From the NCBI RefSeq assembly GCF_014217855.1, contig NZ_CP059059.1:2294001-2358000 (forward strand): 64,000 bases of DNA, given 5' to 3'. Position 1 is the first letter of the stretch. Each line of letters begins with the position of its first letter. Below the pieces are notes generated by a model, which worked only from the letters and a program-made list of their open reading frames with translations, was not told where the DNA came from and did not search any database. Shown one piece after another: positions 17,796 through 26,858 of the stretch. The position numbers and the translations under genes were made by a program. Source of the stretch: Synechococcus sp. HK01-R (GTDB taxonomy: Bacteria > Cyanobacteriota > Cyanobacteriia > PCC-6307 > Cyanobiaceae).

Positions 17796-19483
17796 GACGA
17801 CACCTCCACAAGACGATCGCCTTGCCAGGTGATTCGCCGGACTGGCTCAGGCAGGCGAACGGGAGGATTCTGCAAGGCAATCAAGCGCGCGCAATCGATA
17901 TCTAGACCTAACAACCATTGCAATGCATCAGTGCCGACCTGCGGGAATGTGCCATCCAGAATCAACGCAACTGGAGAATCCAGAAGTGCCTGAATCACAC
18001 TCATGCGAAAGCGCAAGCCTACAGCAAGCGGATAATCCTGCATCTCACCAATCGTAGTGTCATAGCCCCTGGGCAAAGTTTTGATCAGCGTGGAGACACC
18101 ATGGAGTTCGCAAAGGGCAAGAGCATCGGCCGCCCTGGTGTTCACTTCAAAACCAGTCATCGACTCAAGCAAGGTGCCACGAAAAGGCTGGGGCTCAGGC
18201 TTCAGTCGCACCAGTTGGCGACGTAACCAGGTTTTACGAAAGGCTGCCAAAGACTGGTCAGCAAACTTGATTTCAAAGAAATCATCACCGTTCGCGGCGT
18301 GAATCGAATCGAGAAGCGATGTTGATTGACCTGGGGATCCCCCCAGCAACAGCAAAGTCTCACCTGGCCGCAACACTTGACCGGCAAAACAAAGAGTAGC
18401 GTTGTCGTTTCGCTGATCCCAACCAACCAGCAGGTTGCTCTCCTGAGGTAAATTCAACAATTGCTGATAGTCGAGAGTTGCTTGCTGTTGATTGGCAAGC
18501 TGACCATCTGCGGAGAAGAGCTTTCCCAAAGGCGCCGCCACCTGTCCGCTTAAAAGAGTGCAAGCAGCGAGGGCTCCCGTGGTGAGATCCTGCTGAATCA
18601 CTAACCAGCCACCAATGCTCACAATCAAAAGCTGATTAAGCTGAGAAAACAAAGCCGATAGATTCTGAAGTTTTGCCGTAGCTGATTCCTGCTCAAAAGA
18701 ACGACGACTAAGTCGCTCTTGCAGCGGCTCCAAACGCCTGATGAGAAAACCCTCGAGATTCAGCGTTTTGATGGTGGAGGCCAGAGCTAAACCATTGACA
18801 ACGAGCTGATTACGATTCACCTCAAGATCATGATGATGACGAGTGCTACACGCTGCCTCATGCGCTGCCCTCTTAGCCATCAAAACAAAGACTGGAGCCA
18901 GAAGGATTGGGGGGAGAATCAGCCAACCACCGATCAGACCGAGAGCAATCAGATACACCAGAGAAAAGGGAAGATCCACATGGCGTACCAACCACTGCTG
19001 CTCGAGGTTGCTGCGAAGCAATGTTGGACTCCTCAGCTGGGCCATCCGAGCCTGGAGGGGCTGCTGCGCCACCTCCACGGCAGACGCCCCCAACACAGCA
19101 CGCACCGCCTCCATACGAAGACGGTGTTCGGTGGAAGCGCCGAGCCAGGTCAACACCCAACTACGAAGTGCCTTCAGCACCACATCAAGCACGAGTACGG
19201 CAGCCAGAAGGATGGTGATTCCAGCGAGACTGTCGCCGGCCTGCTCGGGCACCACTGAGGTGTAAATCCTATTGATGTAAAGCGGGATGGCCAAAACGAT
19301 CAGGTTGATCGCGATGGTGGACGCAATCAAAGCCACGAAGTCTTTGCCTTGCAATCCAGAGCTCAAAGCTCGTATCCGAGCTTGCATCGATGGCCTGACC
19401 ACGGACTTGGGTGTCGCAGACACTAGAGCGTTGCTTCGATGCACAAAATGTACTGAGAAACTTGGGTTCTGGCAGGCCAGCAT
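17792..19483 (-). CDS. Second type I secretion ABC exporter, degenerate ATPase site
   Basis: About 563 residues from the ATG at 19483 (19384 and 19567 are alternatives). It has no peptidase-like domain; membrane helices begin near FVALIASTIAINLIVLAIPL and extend to about residue 300. The ABC domain is strongly changed: the Walker A position reads GGSPGQSTSLL, without the GK pair; the signature position reads PLAVGLRFRMS; Walker B reads LALILDGTFP-like (VALILDGTF), with glycine for the catalytic glutamate; the switch region is IALQNPP. It is translationally coupled to the other exporter half and they probably pair as a heterodimer. Confidence 0.88.
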   Translation of the reverse strand: MLACQNPSFSVHFVHRSNALVSATPKSVVRPSMQARIRALSSGLQGKDFVALIASTIAINLIVLAIPLYINRIYTSVVPEQAGDSLAGITILLAAVLVLDVVLKALRSWVLTWLGASTEHRLRMEAVRAVLGASAVEVAQQPLQARMAQLRSPTLLRSNLEQQWLVRHVDLPFSLVYLIALGLIGGWLILPPILLAPVFVLMAKRAAHEAACSTRHHHDLEVNRNQLVVNGLALASTIKTLNLEGFLIRRLEPLQERLSRRSFEQESATAKLQNLSALFSQLNQLLIVSIGGWLVIQQDLTTGALAACTLLSGQVAAPLGKLFSADGQLANQQQATLDYQQLLNLPQESNLLVGWDQRNDNATLCFAGQVLRPGETLLLLGGSPGQSTSLLDSIHAANGDDFFEIKFADQSLAAFRKTWLRRQLVRLKPEPQPFRGTLLESMTGFEVNTRAADALALCELHGVSTLIKTLPRGYDTTIGEMQDYPLAVGLRFRMSVIQALLDSPVALILDGTFPQVGTDALQWLLGLDIDCARLIALQNPPVRLPEPVRRITWQGDRLVEVSS

Positions 19484-19553
19484 CACCCAATCGGGGGATG
19501 GCGAAACGTGATTACCTTTGTAGCCTGGAAATCTGAACTGGCTCCCTAATGGC

Positions 19554-19721
19554 ATGGATCCCTTCAACCAAGCGCAGGGTGCTCAACACGCAAGCGAAAC
19601 GGCCAATTCAGCCGCCGCTGAAACCCATGGCAACTCTGTTGCCAGCGAAGTTGAGGGGGCAACGGGTAGTCATGCACCAACCGAAGTAGCTCCCCCAAGA
19701 CCACAGGCGAGCAGACGCTGA
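19554..19721 (+). CDS. possible small Ala/Ser-rich protein, perhaps frameshifted
   Basis: An ATG at 19554 opens 55 codons starting MDPFNQAQGAQHASETANSA and ending RPQASRR. In a neighbouring frame the sequence continues directly as GEQTLKGVIQFLLGS before TAA near 19750, so the original product may have been about 65 residues. It lies in the gap between the divergent ABC exporter and the MlaE-like gene. No ribosome-binding site stands out. It could be a real short gene, a decayed one, or chance. Confidence 0.25.
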   Translation: MDPFNQAQGAQHASETANSAAAETHGNSVASEVEGATGSHAPTEVAPPRPQASRR

Positions 19722-19768
19722 AGGGTGTGATCCAATTCCTGCTGGGCTCCTAATCGATTTGAATTTCA

Positions 19769-20383
19769 GTGTCTCGTCCCTTGAACAACTGCCTCCTGCT
19801 CGCCGAACGCGACGGTGTTCGTTGCGCCGGTCCGGTGCTGATGGCAGGGTTTGTGGTGGGTTTTGGGGTGATCGAACTCTCGACCAGTGTGCTCAGCCAA
19901 ACCAGCCGCTTCAGTTTGGAGTTGCTTGTTCTGCTGGTGCTTCAGCTGATTGGGCCCATTCTCGTCAGCGTGCTGGCCATGGCCCTGCTGCTGCCCCGCT
20001 GGCTGGAGCGCGTGGTGAAGCAAGGGCAGAAAGCCTGGCGTCAATCCGTGCCGGCTGCAGGGTTCGTGGGTCTGTTGCTGATGCTGCTGTTTTTCGTGGG
20101 CGCCATTGTTGGCGGGGTGCTCGTCACACCTCGGGCTGATCTGTTCCGGGAAACAACAGAGTTGCTCTCTGGGATCAGGCTTAGGGATCTGCTGCGCACC
20201 CTGATACGCAGTGGTGTGTTCCTGAGCTGCATCTGCGCCTGGTGTCAGTGGCGGGCGTCGACAGCACTCAGAAGCGGTCGCAGCGAGGCACTGATTGTCA
20301 GCAATCTCTTGGTGGAGGGGCTGATGCTGGCCTTCGCTCTCAAACTGGTTTGGGTGTTGGTGTTCAACACCGTGATCTCGTGA
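19769..20383 (+). CDS. Divergent MlaE-like ABC permease
   Basis: A 204-residue membrane protein with about five helices. Its order of segments fits MlaE permeases of lipid-transport ABC systems: a QLIGPILVSVLAMALL helix where MlaE has its ELGPVLTALL segment, a VPAAGFVGLLLMLLFFVGAI helix pair, and a closing IRLRDLLRTLIRSGVFLSCI region like the MlaE LRDLLLGLIKSLVFG segment. It is shorter than the usual ~250 residues. The next gene encodes an MCE protein, the normal partner. No MlaF-type ATPase is adjacent. The assignment rests on pattern and context, not on a search. Confidence 0.6.
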   Translation: MSRPLNNCLLLAERDGVRCAGPVLMAGFVVGFGVIELSTSVLSQTSRFSLELLVLLVLQLIGPILVSVLAMALLLPRWLERVVKQGQKAWRQSVPAAGFVGLLLMLLFFVGAIVGGVLVTPRADLFRETTELLSGIRLRDLLRTLIRSGVFLSCICAWCQWRASTALRSGRSEALIVSNLLVEGLMLAFALKLVWVLVFNTVIS

Positions 20384-20393
20384 TGCGTTGAGA

Positions 20394-21236
20394 ATGAACT
20401 CGATCGAACCGTCCCACCCCCGCGAACGTTGGTTGTTTCTGGGATCCGGTGCCTTGTTGCTGGTTGCCGTGCTCTTCGGGCTCGCCCGTGAGCAGCGATG
20501 GGGCACCCGGTTCGTGAACGTTTATCTACTCGCGAGCGACATCAGTGGTCTGCACTCCGGTGAAGAGGTGCGCATCTCCGGTTTTCCCGTGGGTCAAGTG
20601 GGTGGGTTAGAGCTCAAACCTGATGCAGGCGTGCGAGTGCAATTGCGGATTGAGCAGAGCAAAGCCCGGCTGATCGGCCCCAACAGCAGCGCAAGGCTGG
20701 CCCAAGAGGGCCTCGTTGGAGATCGCTTCATCGACATCAGTCCTGATCCTCAACGTGTTGGTGATGCACAGGCTCTTGATGGCAAAACCATCGCCTACGC
20801 AGAGCCCCTTAACCTCGCCGATGCCCTCGAAGACCTCGCTGTCACGCAGCAGCAACTCCAGGCCACCTTGCGCAACACCACCTCGCTGACTGCCAAGAAC
20901 GGCGACATCAACACCACGCTCGCTGATCTGCGCAACACCCTGAAAAACACCAACACGCTCACCGCCACAATCGAACGTGAAGCAGCCGAGACCGCACCGG
21001 TGGTGCGCCGCTCCCTGGACAACGTGAGCGCAGAGATCAGCCAGGTAAGCCAGGAGGCGCGTGTGGCGGAGAAGGAAGCGCAGCTGTTGCTGCAGGAGTC
21101 GAGGCCTCTGATCACCAGCACACTCCAAGACGTGCGCGAACTAGCGCAGACCAGCCGGCGATTACTCAACAGCCTGCTGGGTGTAATCGGTCCACTGTTG
21201 GAACCCGCAGGGCAAGAGAGCAGAGAAGATCAATAG
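20394..21236 (+). CDS. MCE (MlaD-like) periplasmic lipid-binding protein
   Basis: About 280 residues. An N-terminal anchor helix (WLFLGSGALLLVAVLFGLA) is followed by the MCE domain: VNVYLLASDISGLHSGEEVR then ISGFPVGQVGGLELK and EGLVGDRFIDISPD. The rest is a long helical, threonine/asparagine-rich stalk. MCE proteins form rings that shuttle phospholipids across the periplasm. The ATG at 20394 is preferred to the TTG at 20388. It follows the MlaE-like permease by ten bases, so the two form an operon. Confidence 0.9.
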   Translation: MNSIEPSHPRERWLFLGSGALLLVAVLFGLAREQRWGTRFVNVYLLASDISGLHSGEEVRISGFPVGQVGGLELKPDAGVRVQLRIEQSKARLIGPNSSARLAQEGLVGDRFIDISPDPQRVGDAQALDGKTIAYAEPLNLADALEDLAVTQQQLQATLRNTTSLTAKNGDINTTLADLRNTLKNTNTLTATIEREAAETAPVVRRSLDNVSAEISQVSQEARVAEKEAQLLLQESRPLITSTLQDVRELAQTSRRLLNSLLGVIGPLLEPAGQESREDQ

Positions 21237-21803
21237 ATCGAAGAATCTCTATTCAGCAGATCAAAGACACCCAAGCGATAGGACATGCCACTGAAAAGAA
21301 AACAAAAGCCGTTGCATCAACCAAAGAATACATCGCGAAACTGGCAGACTCCTAGAAGGCATGACGACCAATTGATTCAAACGGAACACACTTAATGTAA
21401 ATAATCTAACAGATTCCCGAAAAGCAGGATATCCACAGTCGCCGCAAGGTCACAACCTCTCCTCAGACTTTTCTTCCAGACAAAAAGAAAACATCGACGC
21501 CAGCCAAGTAAAAACGCAAAACAACGCGTAAACACTATCCAAAAGCCTTCAGGAAAAGAACTTTTAGAGCAAAGCAAAACGTTTTATCATGCAGCGAGGC
21601 AAATACAAGACGCGCGAAAGAAGAGCAAGATCTACACAGCAAATGTCAATTCAGACAAAATCAAGGCCCTGAAGCCACTAGCCAGAAGTCCGAACTGACA
21701 AGCGAAATCCGGTCCCGAATCCACGACCCGAGCAAGGCTTGAGTGGCATAGGGATACAGGCCTATGTGCACGGAAATCCCGCCAAACCCCTATCACTCAG
21801 AGA
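21237..21803. other. AT-rich intergenic region before the giant secreted protein
   Basis: About 565 bases, clearly richer in A and T than the preceding genes, with stop codons in all frames. A 61-codon minus-strand frame at 21392-21577 has no support. The region probably contains the promoter and leader of the giant gene downstream. I see no hairpin terminator for the MCE gene. Confidence 0.5.
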
Positions 21804-24800
21804 TTGAACAATAAAAAAAGTAAAAGATCCGGAGGCAGCCAAATTCAAGCTACAATAAGGAAAAACTTGCTGATAGCCATGAAAGAGCTTAATGGCACCA
21901 TGCCTTCGGTCGAATCGGGCTCAAATAGCGAATTGATTACTCAAAAACTAAAACGACTTCTTGATCTCGCAAATCTTCACGACGGGGACCGAGAAAAGCG
22001 TGACGAGGTAATCACATCTCTTCCCGAAGGAGCGAGCAGTGATGAGCAAAAATACGGATATGAATCCATCGGAAGTACGCCGTCACTGCCCAATGCTCCC
22101 CTCTCAAGAGAGTGGACTAGCAATGGTTTGCCAGATCGCAATGCTGGTCCAAACCTTCAAACGGAAGGGGTCCCCCTTTACAGCGCACGTGGAAATGCGG
22201 GCTCTGGAGGAATTGAAGTTTTAAACAATAACGGCGGACAGGGCCTCATTCAACCGACGACGTACCAACCAGAACCTGTTGCCGGATCACCCGCGACAGG
22301 AGACAGCGGAAGCCAAACACCTCAAACCAACACTGGACATAAAACCGAAACCGCTAAGGAACCATCCAGTCAGCCGCAGGCTGAGACGGCTCAACCACCT
22401 AAAGGGATTCAGGCGCCTCCAGACCGAGCCACGATCTCGGTAGTTGGAGCTCCGAATGAGCTGACAGTTGATGAAACAGACCTAACAACAGACTCAACCG
22501 CCAACTTCGGTGCGTATTTCTCAGCCACCTACGGAGTCAACGGGACAGGGGTCGGTGGGATGACCTTCAAAATCGGCGTCGCAAAGCCAGGTACAGACAG
22601 TGGCCTTGTTGATGAGAGCACTGGCGAACATCTGTTGCTATTCCAGAATCCAGACGGGAGCATCAGCGGGCGCACCCCAAGCGGTAAAGAAGGCTTTCAC
22701 ATCACCACTGATCAGGTGGGAAACATTGAGTTGGATCAGCTGCGCTCAATTGTGCACCCCGACCCAAACAACACAGATGAGAGCATCACACTCAAAAACC
22801 CAAATCTGATCACCATCACCGGAACAGCTGTGAGTGCTGGTGGAGACAGGGCATCTGCAACGATCGGTATCGGCCAGGTGTTTCACTTCAAAGACGACGC
22901 TCCAAGTCTTCAGCTCACAGCCAATGGGCATCCTCCAGTCCTTGGTGTTGATGAAACATTCATCGGACAAGCAGGCGGCTCATCAACTCAATCATTCGCC
23001 TCCGTTTTTAGCGGCAGCCATCAGTTCGGTGCTGATGGATCAGGAAGCTTTCAGTCCGTGTACGAACTTAATCTCAGCAAAGATGGAGTGGATTCTGGAT
23101 TAGTCGATAGCGAAACACATGAGCGAATTCTTCTACATATTGATTCAAAAACAGGTGAGGTCACTGGGGTACTAGAAAACAGCGGACAAGAAGCATTCAA
23201 GATCAGCACCACTCAAACAGGAGATATTACATTCACTACTGAACGATCTGTCCTGCATCCAGACCCAACCAATACAGACAAAGAACTGCACCTTTCGCCA
23301 GGTCTGCTGTCGCTCAAACGCACTGATACGATCGTTGATAAGGATGGGGACCGCGCACAATCTAGCTCCCAAATCGAGCTTGGGTCATCTCTGAGTATTC
23401 ACGATGATGCTCCGACGCTAAATCCTGCCAATCTCGGTTCAATCCAGCCTCTCGTCACTGATGACGACGACCTCAACACTGATCCTTCCACCAACCTCGC
23501 TCCTCTCTTCCAAAACGCCTTCACACACAGTGCTGACGGTGATTCCATCACCTATTCACTCGCTCTTGCAACGCAAGACTCCAAGTCCGGTCTCTTCACT
23601 CTTGATCCAAACGGTGGTCCGACCTCTGGTCCTGAAATCCTTCTTCATCAGGATGCAAATGGCGTCATTCATGGCTATCCAAAAGGCGGGACATTTGACG
23701 GCTCACAGGATCTCTTCACCATCACAATTGATGGCAATAATCATCTCGTACTCAATCAAATTAAACCCATCTTTCAAGGTGATAACACCAGTGACAATGA
23801 ACAAGTTCTTCTTAATGCAGCAAAAGGTCTCTTAAATATTAAAGCCACCATCACCGATACTGATGGTGACTCGCAAACCGCAACCATTGATGCCTCTCAA
23901 GGCATCTTTGCCTTTAAGGATTCAGGGCCCTCAATCACAACCAAGGCCGCTGTAGCTGACTCCCTGCAAGTCGACGAAACCGACCTCAACAAAGATGACT
24001 CCGAAAACTTCAGTTCCCTCTTCACCATCGACCCTGGTGCTGATGGGCAACAATCCGTCGCTTACTCACTCGGCCTGAAATCTGCATCTGGCACCGACAG
24101 CGGCGTCGTCGACACCGCCACAGGGCACCACGTCTTCCTCTACCTCGAGCACGGTCAGGTCATCGGACGCGTCGGCTCCGGCTCAGCACCTGACCCACAA
24201 GGCACACCAGCCTTCACACTCTCCGTCTCAAGCTCAGGAAACGTCACCCTCGATCAGATCCGAGCTCTCCAACACCCAACAGGCGGTCCCTCCTCACCGG
24301 ATGAGGCCATCAACCTCTCTCCAGGATCCATCAAGCTCAACGCCACCGTCACCGATAAAGACGGCGATACAGCGTCTCAATCCGTTGATCTCTCTGGCGC
24401 CGTCTCCTTCAAAGATGACGGACCTTCCATCGCCCTCAGCAGCCTTGGCAAACAAAATGATCATCTGGGCCCAACTCACTCCACCACCAACTTCTCCGAT
24501 AATTTCACTCAAACTGCCGACTACGGTGAAGATGGTAGTGGATCAATCCACAGTTCCTACGCTTTATCTGTTCGAAGTAGTGGCGTAGACAGTGGTGTTG
24601 TTGACACCGCCACAGGACACCACGTCTACCTCTACCTCGAGCACGGTCAGGTCATCGGACGCGTCGGCTCCGGATCAGGAGCCAACCCAAACGGTGACAA
24701 AGCCTTCACCTTTGGCATTAATTCACAAACAGGCGTCGCAACACTCACTCAAAACCGTAATATCGAACACCCTCAAGGAGCACAGACTCAAACTCTAGGT

Positions 24801-25991
24801 GATGCCAACCTCATTCAACTCACCCGTACAGACACCATTACCGATGCCGATGGTGATAAGGCCCTAGATCAAGCTTTTATCAACGTCGGGACAAGCCTAT
24901 CTTTCAAAGGAAGCCCACCGCAACCGCAACCGCAACAACCTCACTTGATCGATGGAGGGCACAATGGCAACCATGGCGACGTAGTTGAAACTTATCACCA
25001 AGGGAACAGCCCGAATTCTGCGATAACCGGATATAAATTTAGGGATGGCAGTGTCTTCGTAGTTCACAACATACCCAGTCACTGGGGCCTACAACAGGAC
25101 GGAAATAATAAATGGAGCCAAAATCACCACCCGCGACCTTATGACGCAACAGCACCTGCCTCGGACGAACCAGAACAAATCGAGACTATCGACTTTGTCG
25201 CACAACTAAACAGCTTTGAAATCATCGAATCACAGAAAGACGACAGTGAAAACCCAGACCAGAAAAGTAGCGCCCAAGATCATTACGACCAAGCAGACAA
25301 ATCTGACCCGAACCAGACAAGCGAGAAGAAAGACGAAAGCGTCCTTGCAACTGATGCAACTGATGCAACTGATGCAACTGATGCAACTGATGCAACTGAT
25401 GCAACCTATGCTTTAACAAATGGCCAAGAGTCCAACGAATCGAGCAACACTGCAGCACTAGAAGCAAAAAGAATTCACACCACCACAATGCCAATTACCC
25501 ACACCGACCACGGAGATATCGTCGAGACAGCAGCCAACGATGCCAATTCAAGTCCCATAAAAACAATTGATTCGTCCAGGATTGATGAAGAAGTCCAATT
25601 ACCGAGCAGTGATTCAGATTCAAACCAAGTGCCACCTGATCTGACCTTGACAGACACATCACAAACAAACGATGTCATCGATGGCTCCAGCTTGATATCG
25701 GCTATCAACGATCTACAACAACCCGATGCAGACGCCCTAGCTGCACTGAATGAGCAAAGTGCAGAGGCCAATGGTGGCGACCTAATTCAAGAGCAAAACG
25801 CCATGACGCCCTCAGCTCAAGACCCCAGTGCTGTGCCTGTGACCTCCATCGATGATCCCTTCAGCGATCCATCTGAGTTGAACAGCAGCGACACGGCTCC
25901 GCCTGATTTAAGTGACACCAGCCACACCGCTGATCCACTGCCCGCTGATATTTCGCAAGAGGATCAGGATCCAAGCCTCTTGAATGTTTGA
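21804..25991 (+). CDS. Giant type I secreted adhesin-like protein with T1SS-143/DUF5801 repeats
   Basis: A protein of up to 1395 residues. After a linker of about 215 residues rich in Gln, Pro and Thr come five repeats of about 165 residues starting near residues 221, 381, 550, 722 and 886. Most begin VDETDL or similar and contain a SADG/GADG segment, a DSGLVD motif and a closing DxDGD then FKDDAPS. This matches the T1SS-143/DUF5801 repeat of type I exported adhesins. The tail is acidic and low in complexity, with an in-frame run of ATD at about residues 1182-1200; no RTX nonapeptides are visible. The start is uncertain: TTG 21804, or ATG near 21879. The exporter operon lies just upstream on the other strand. 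Confidence 0.85.
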   Translation: MNNKKSKRSGGSQIQATIRKNLLIAMKELNGTMPSVESGSNSELITQKLKRLLDLANLHDGDREKRDEVITSLPEGASSDEQKYGYESIGSTPSLPNAPLSREWTSNGLPDRNAGPNLQTEGVPLYSARGNAGSGGIEVLNNNGGQGLIQPTTYQPEPVAGSPATGDSGSQTPQTNTGHKTETAKEPSSQPQAETAQPPKGIQAPPDRATISVVGAPNELTVDETDLTTDSTANFGAYFSATYGVNGTGVGGMTFKIGVAKPGTDSGLVDESTGEHLLLFQNPDGSISGRTPSGKEGFHITTDQVGNIELDQLRSIVHPDPNNTDESITLKNPNLITITGTAVSAGGDRASATIGIGQVFHFKDDAPSLQLTANGHPPVLGVDETFIGQAGGSSTQSFASVFSGSHQFGADGSGSFQSVYELNLSKDGVDSGLVDSETHERILLHIDSKTGEVTGVLENSGQEAFKISTTQTGDITFTTERSVLHPDPTNTDKELHLSPGLLSLKRTDTIVDKDGDRAQSSSQIELGSSLSIHDDAPTLNPANLGSIQPLVTDDDDLNTDPSTNLAPLFQNAFTHSADGDSITYSLALATQDSKSGLFTLDPNGGPTSGPEILLHQDANGVIHGYPKGGTFDGSQDLFTITIDGNNHLVLNQIKPIFQGDNTSDNEQVLLNAAKGLLNIKATITDTDGDSQTATIDASQGIFAFKDSGPSITTKAAVADSLQVDETDLNKDDSENFSSLFTIDPGADGQQSVAYSLGLKSASGTDSGVVDTATGHHVFLYLEHGQVIGRVGSGSAPDPQGTPAFTLSVSSSGNVTLDQIRALQHPTGGPSSPDEAINLSPGSIKLNATVTDKDGDTASQSVDLSGAVSFKDDGPSIALSSLGKQNDHLGPTHSTTNFSDNFTQTADYGEDGSGSIHSSYALSVRSSGVDSGVVDTATGHHVYLYLEHGQVIGRVGSGSGANPNGDKAFTFGINSQTGVATLTQNRNIEHPQGAQTQTLGDANLIQLTRTDTITDADGDKALDQAFINVGTSLSFKGSPPQPQPQQPHLIDGGHNGNHGDVVETYHQGNSPNSAITGYKFRDGSVFVVHNIPSHWGLQQDGNNKWSQNHHPRPYDATAPASDEPEQIETIDFVAQLNSFEIIESQKDDSENPDQKSSAQDHYDQADKSDPNQTSEKKDESVLATDATDATDATDATDATDATYALTNGQESNESSNTAALEAKRIHTTTMPITHTDHGDIVETAANDANSSPIKTIDSSRIDEEVQLPSSDSDSNQVPPDLTLTDTSQTNDVIDGSSLISAINDLQQPDADALAALNEQSAEANGGDLIQEQNAMTPSAQDPSAVPVTSIDDPFSDPSELNSSDTAPPDLSDTSHTADPLPADISQEDQDPSLLNV
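24111..24673 (+). repeat. nearly identical 73-base segments inside two adhesin repeats
   Basis: Bases 24111-24183 and 24601-24673, at equivalent positions in repeats 4 and 5, differ at only a few sites, although the rest of the two repeats has diverged. Both encode a segment with HHVxLYLEHGQVIGRVGSGS. This suggests recent local duplication or gene conversion. Confidence 0.8.
25347..25409 (+). repeat. 9-base tandem repeat, six exact copies
   Basis: GCAACTGAT is repeated exactly six times from 25347 to 25400 and once more in altered form to 25409. It encodes repeated Ala-Thr-Asp in the acidic tail of the giant protein. Since the unit is a multiple of three, changes in copy number keep the frame. 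Confidence 0.95.
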
Positions 25992-26096
25992 TGCCAGCAT
26001 TGAACGATCTTCAAAACAATCACCAGAGAATTGATCTCAAGCTGCATGACGCAGAAATTACTCCTATAATTTTGAGGCTTTCTTTTTATTGGCAAG

Positions 26097-26858
26097 ATGC
26101 GCTCCTTCGTTAAGGCTTCGGCATTTGGCTTTATTGCGAGTGCGGCTTTCGTCGGTGCATCCATATCAACTGCTCCTGCCTCCGCCCAGAGCAAGGGCAT
26201 CACGTATCCCAAAGCCGGGGTGGTGTGCGACCAGGTGGGTCAAACCTGCTACGACAGCTATGGCCCATCAATCGCGATCACCAAGATCTACTTCGGCCAG
26301 TTCGCCGCTGAGCGACTTCTCCAGAACCGTCGTGGTTCCACCAACAACGACTTCCGGCTCAGCTCCGGCCAGGCTTGCAGCATCCAGAAGCGCACCTGCT
26401 GGGATGACGGCTGGGGCGAGAAGAATGTGGCGCGAGGTTTGACCAAACAGCTCTTTAGTAGCAATCAGAGTGCCAGCAACGCCAGCTCCAGCAGTGGCAA
26501 TCGACAGGTGTCGACCGACACGGGCTACTGCAGCCTCAGCCAAGGTGGGCGACGGGTGTTCGATGGACCCTGTCTGCTCAAGCAGGTGTCGAGGGGTGAT
26601 CGCAACCGCTACAAGATTCAGCTCCAGAACGGCACGACCTACGTGTTCAAAGACAACGGCAGCGGTAACTACGCCATCACCGATTCCTTCGGTGGCAGCT
26701 GGCCGGTGACCTTCGTGGACCATGGCAACACTGGTGTGTTCCGTTTTGCCAACTACAAACTGGTGGCCACACAGAACAGCGGCAGCTCGAATCAGGAAGC
26801 CGCCGGTGCTGCCTTAGGCGCTGCAGTTGGCAACCTGCTGAACAATCTGTTCAAGTAA
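26097..26858 (+). CDS. Secreted YcgJ-family-like protein
   Basis: A 253-residue exported protein: signal peptide with core FGFIASAAFVGASIS and cut near ASAQS. The first mature domain (YPKAGVVCDQVGQTCYDSYG, then IYFGQFAAERL, SSGQACSIQKRTCWDDG) has the paired cysteines and the ITKIYFG-AAERL pattern of the YcgJ family. A second domain (CSLSQGGRRVFDGPCLLKQVS) resembles a small beta-rich module. It ends in a glycine/alanine-rich tail. The function of YcgJ proteins is not established. Its stop overlaps the convergent MscS gene by eight bases. Confidence 0.75.
   Translation: MRSFVKASAFGFIASAAFVGASISTAPASAQSKGITYPKAGVVCDQVGQTCYDSYGPSIAITKIYFGQFAAERLLQNRRGSTNNDFRLSSGQACSIQKRTCWDDGWGEKNVARGLTKQLFSSNQSASNASSSSGNRQVSTDTGYCSLSQGGRRVFDGPCLLKQVSRGDRNRYKIQLQNGTTYVFKDNGSGNYAITDSFGGSWPVTFVDHGNTGVFRFANYKLVATQNSGSSNQEAAGAALGAAVGNLLNNLFK

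Noticed and set aside
21392-21577. 61-codon minus-strand frame
   Set aside because: Lies in AT-rich non-coding DNA, with no start signal or domain.
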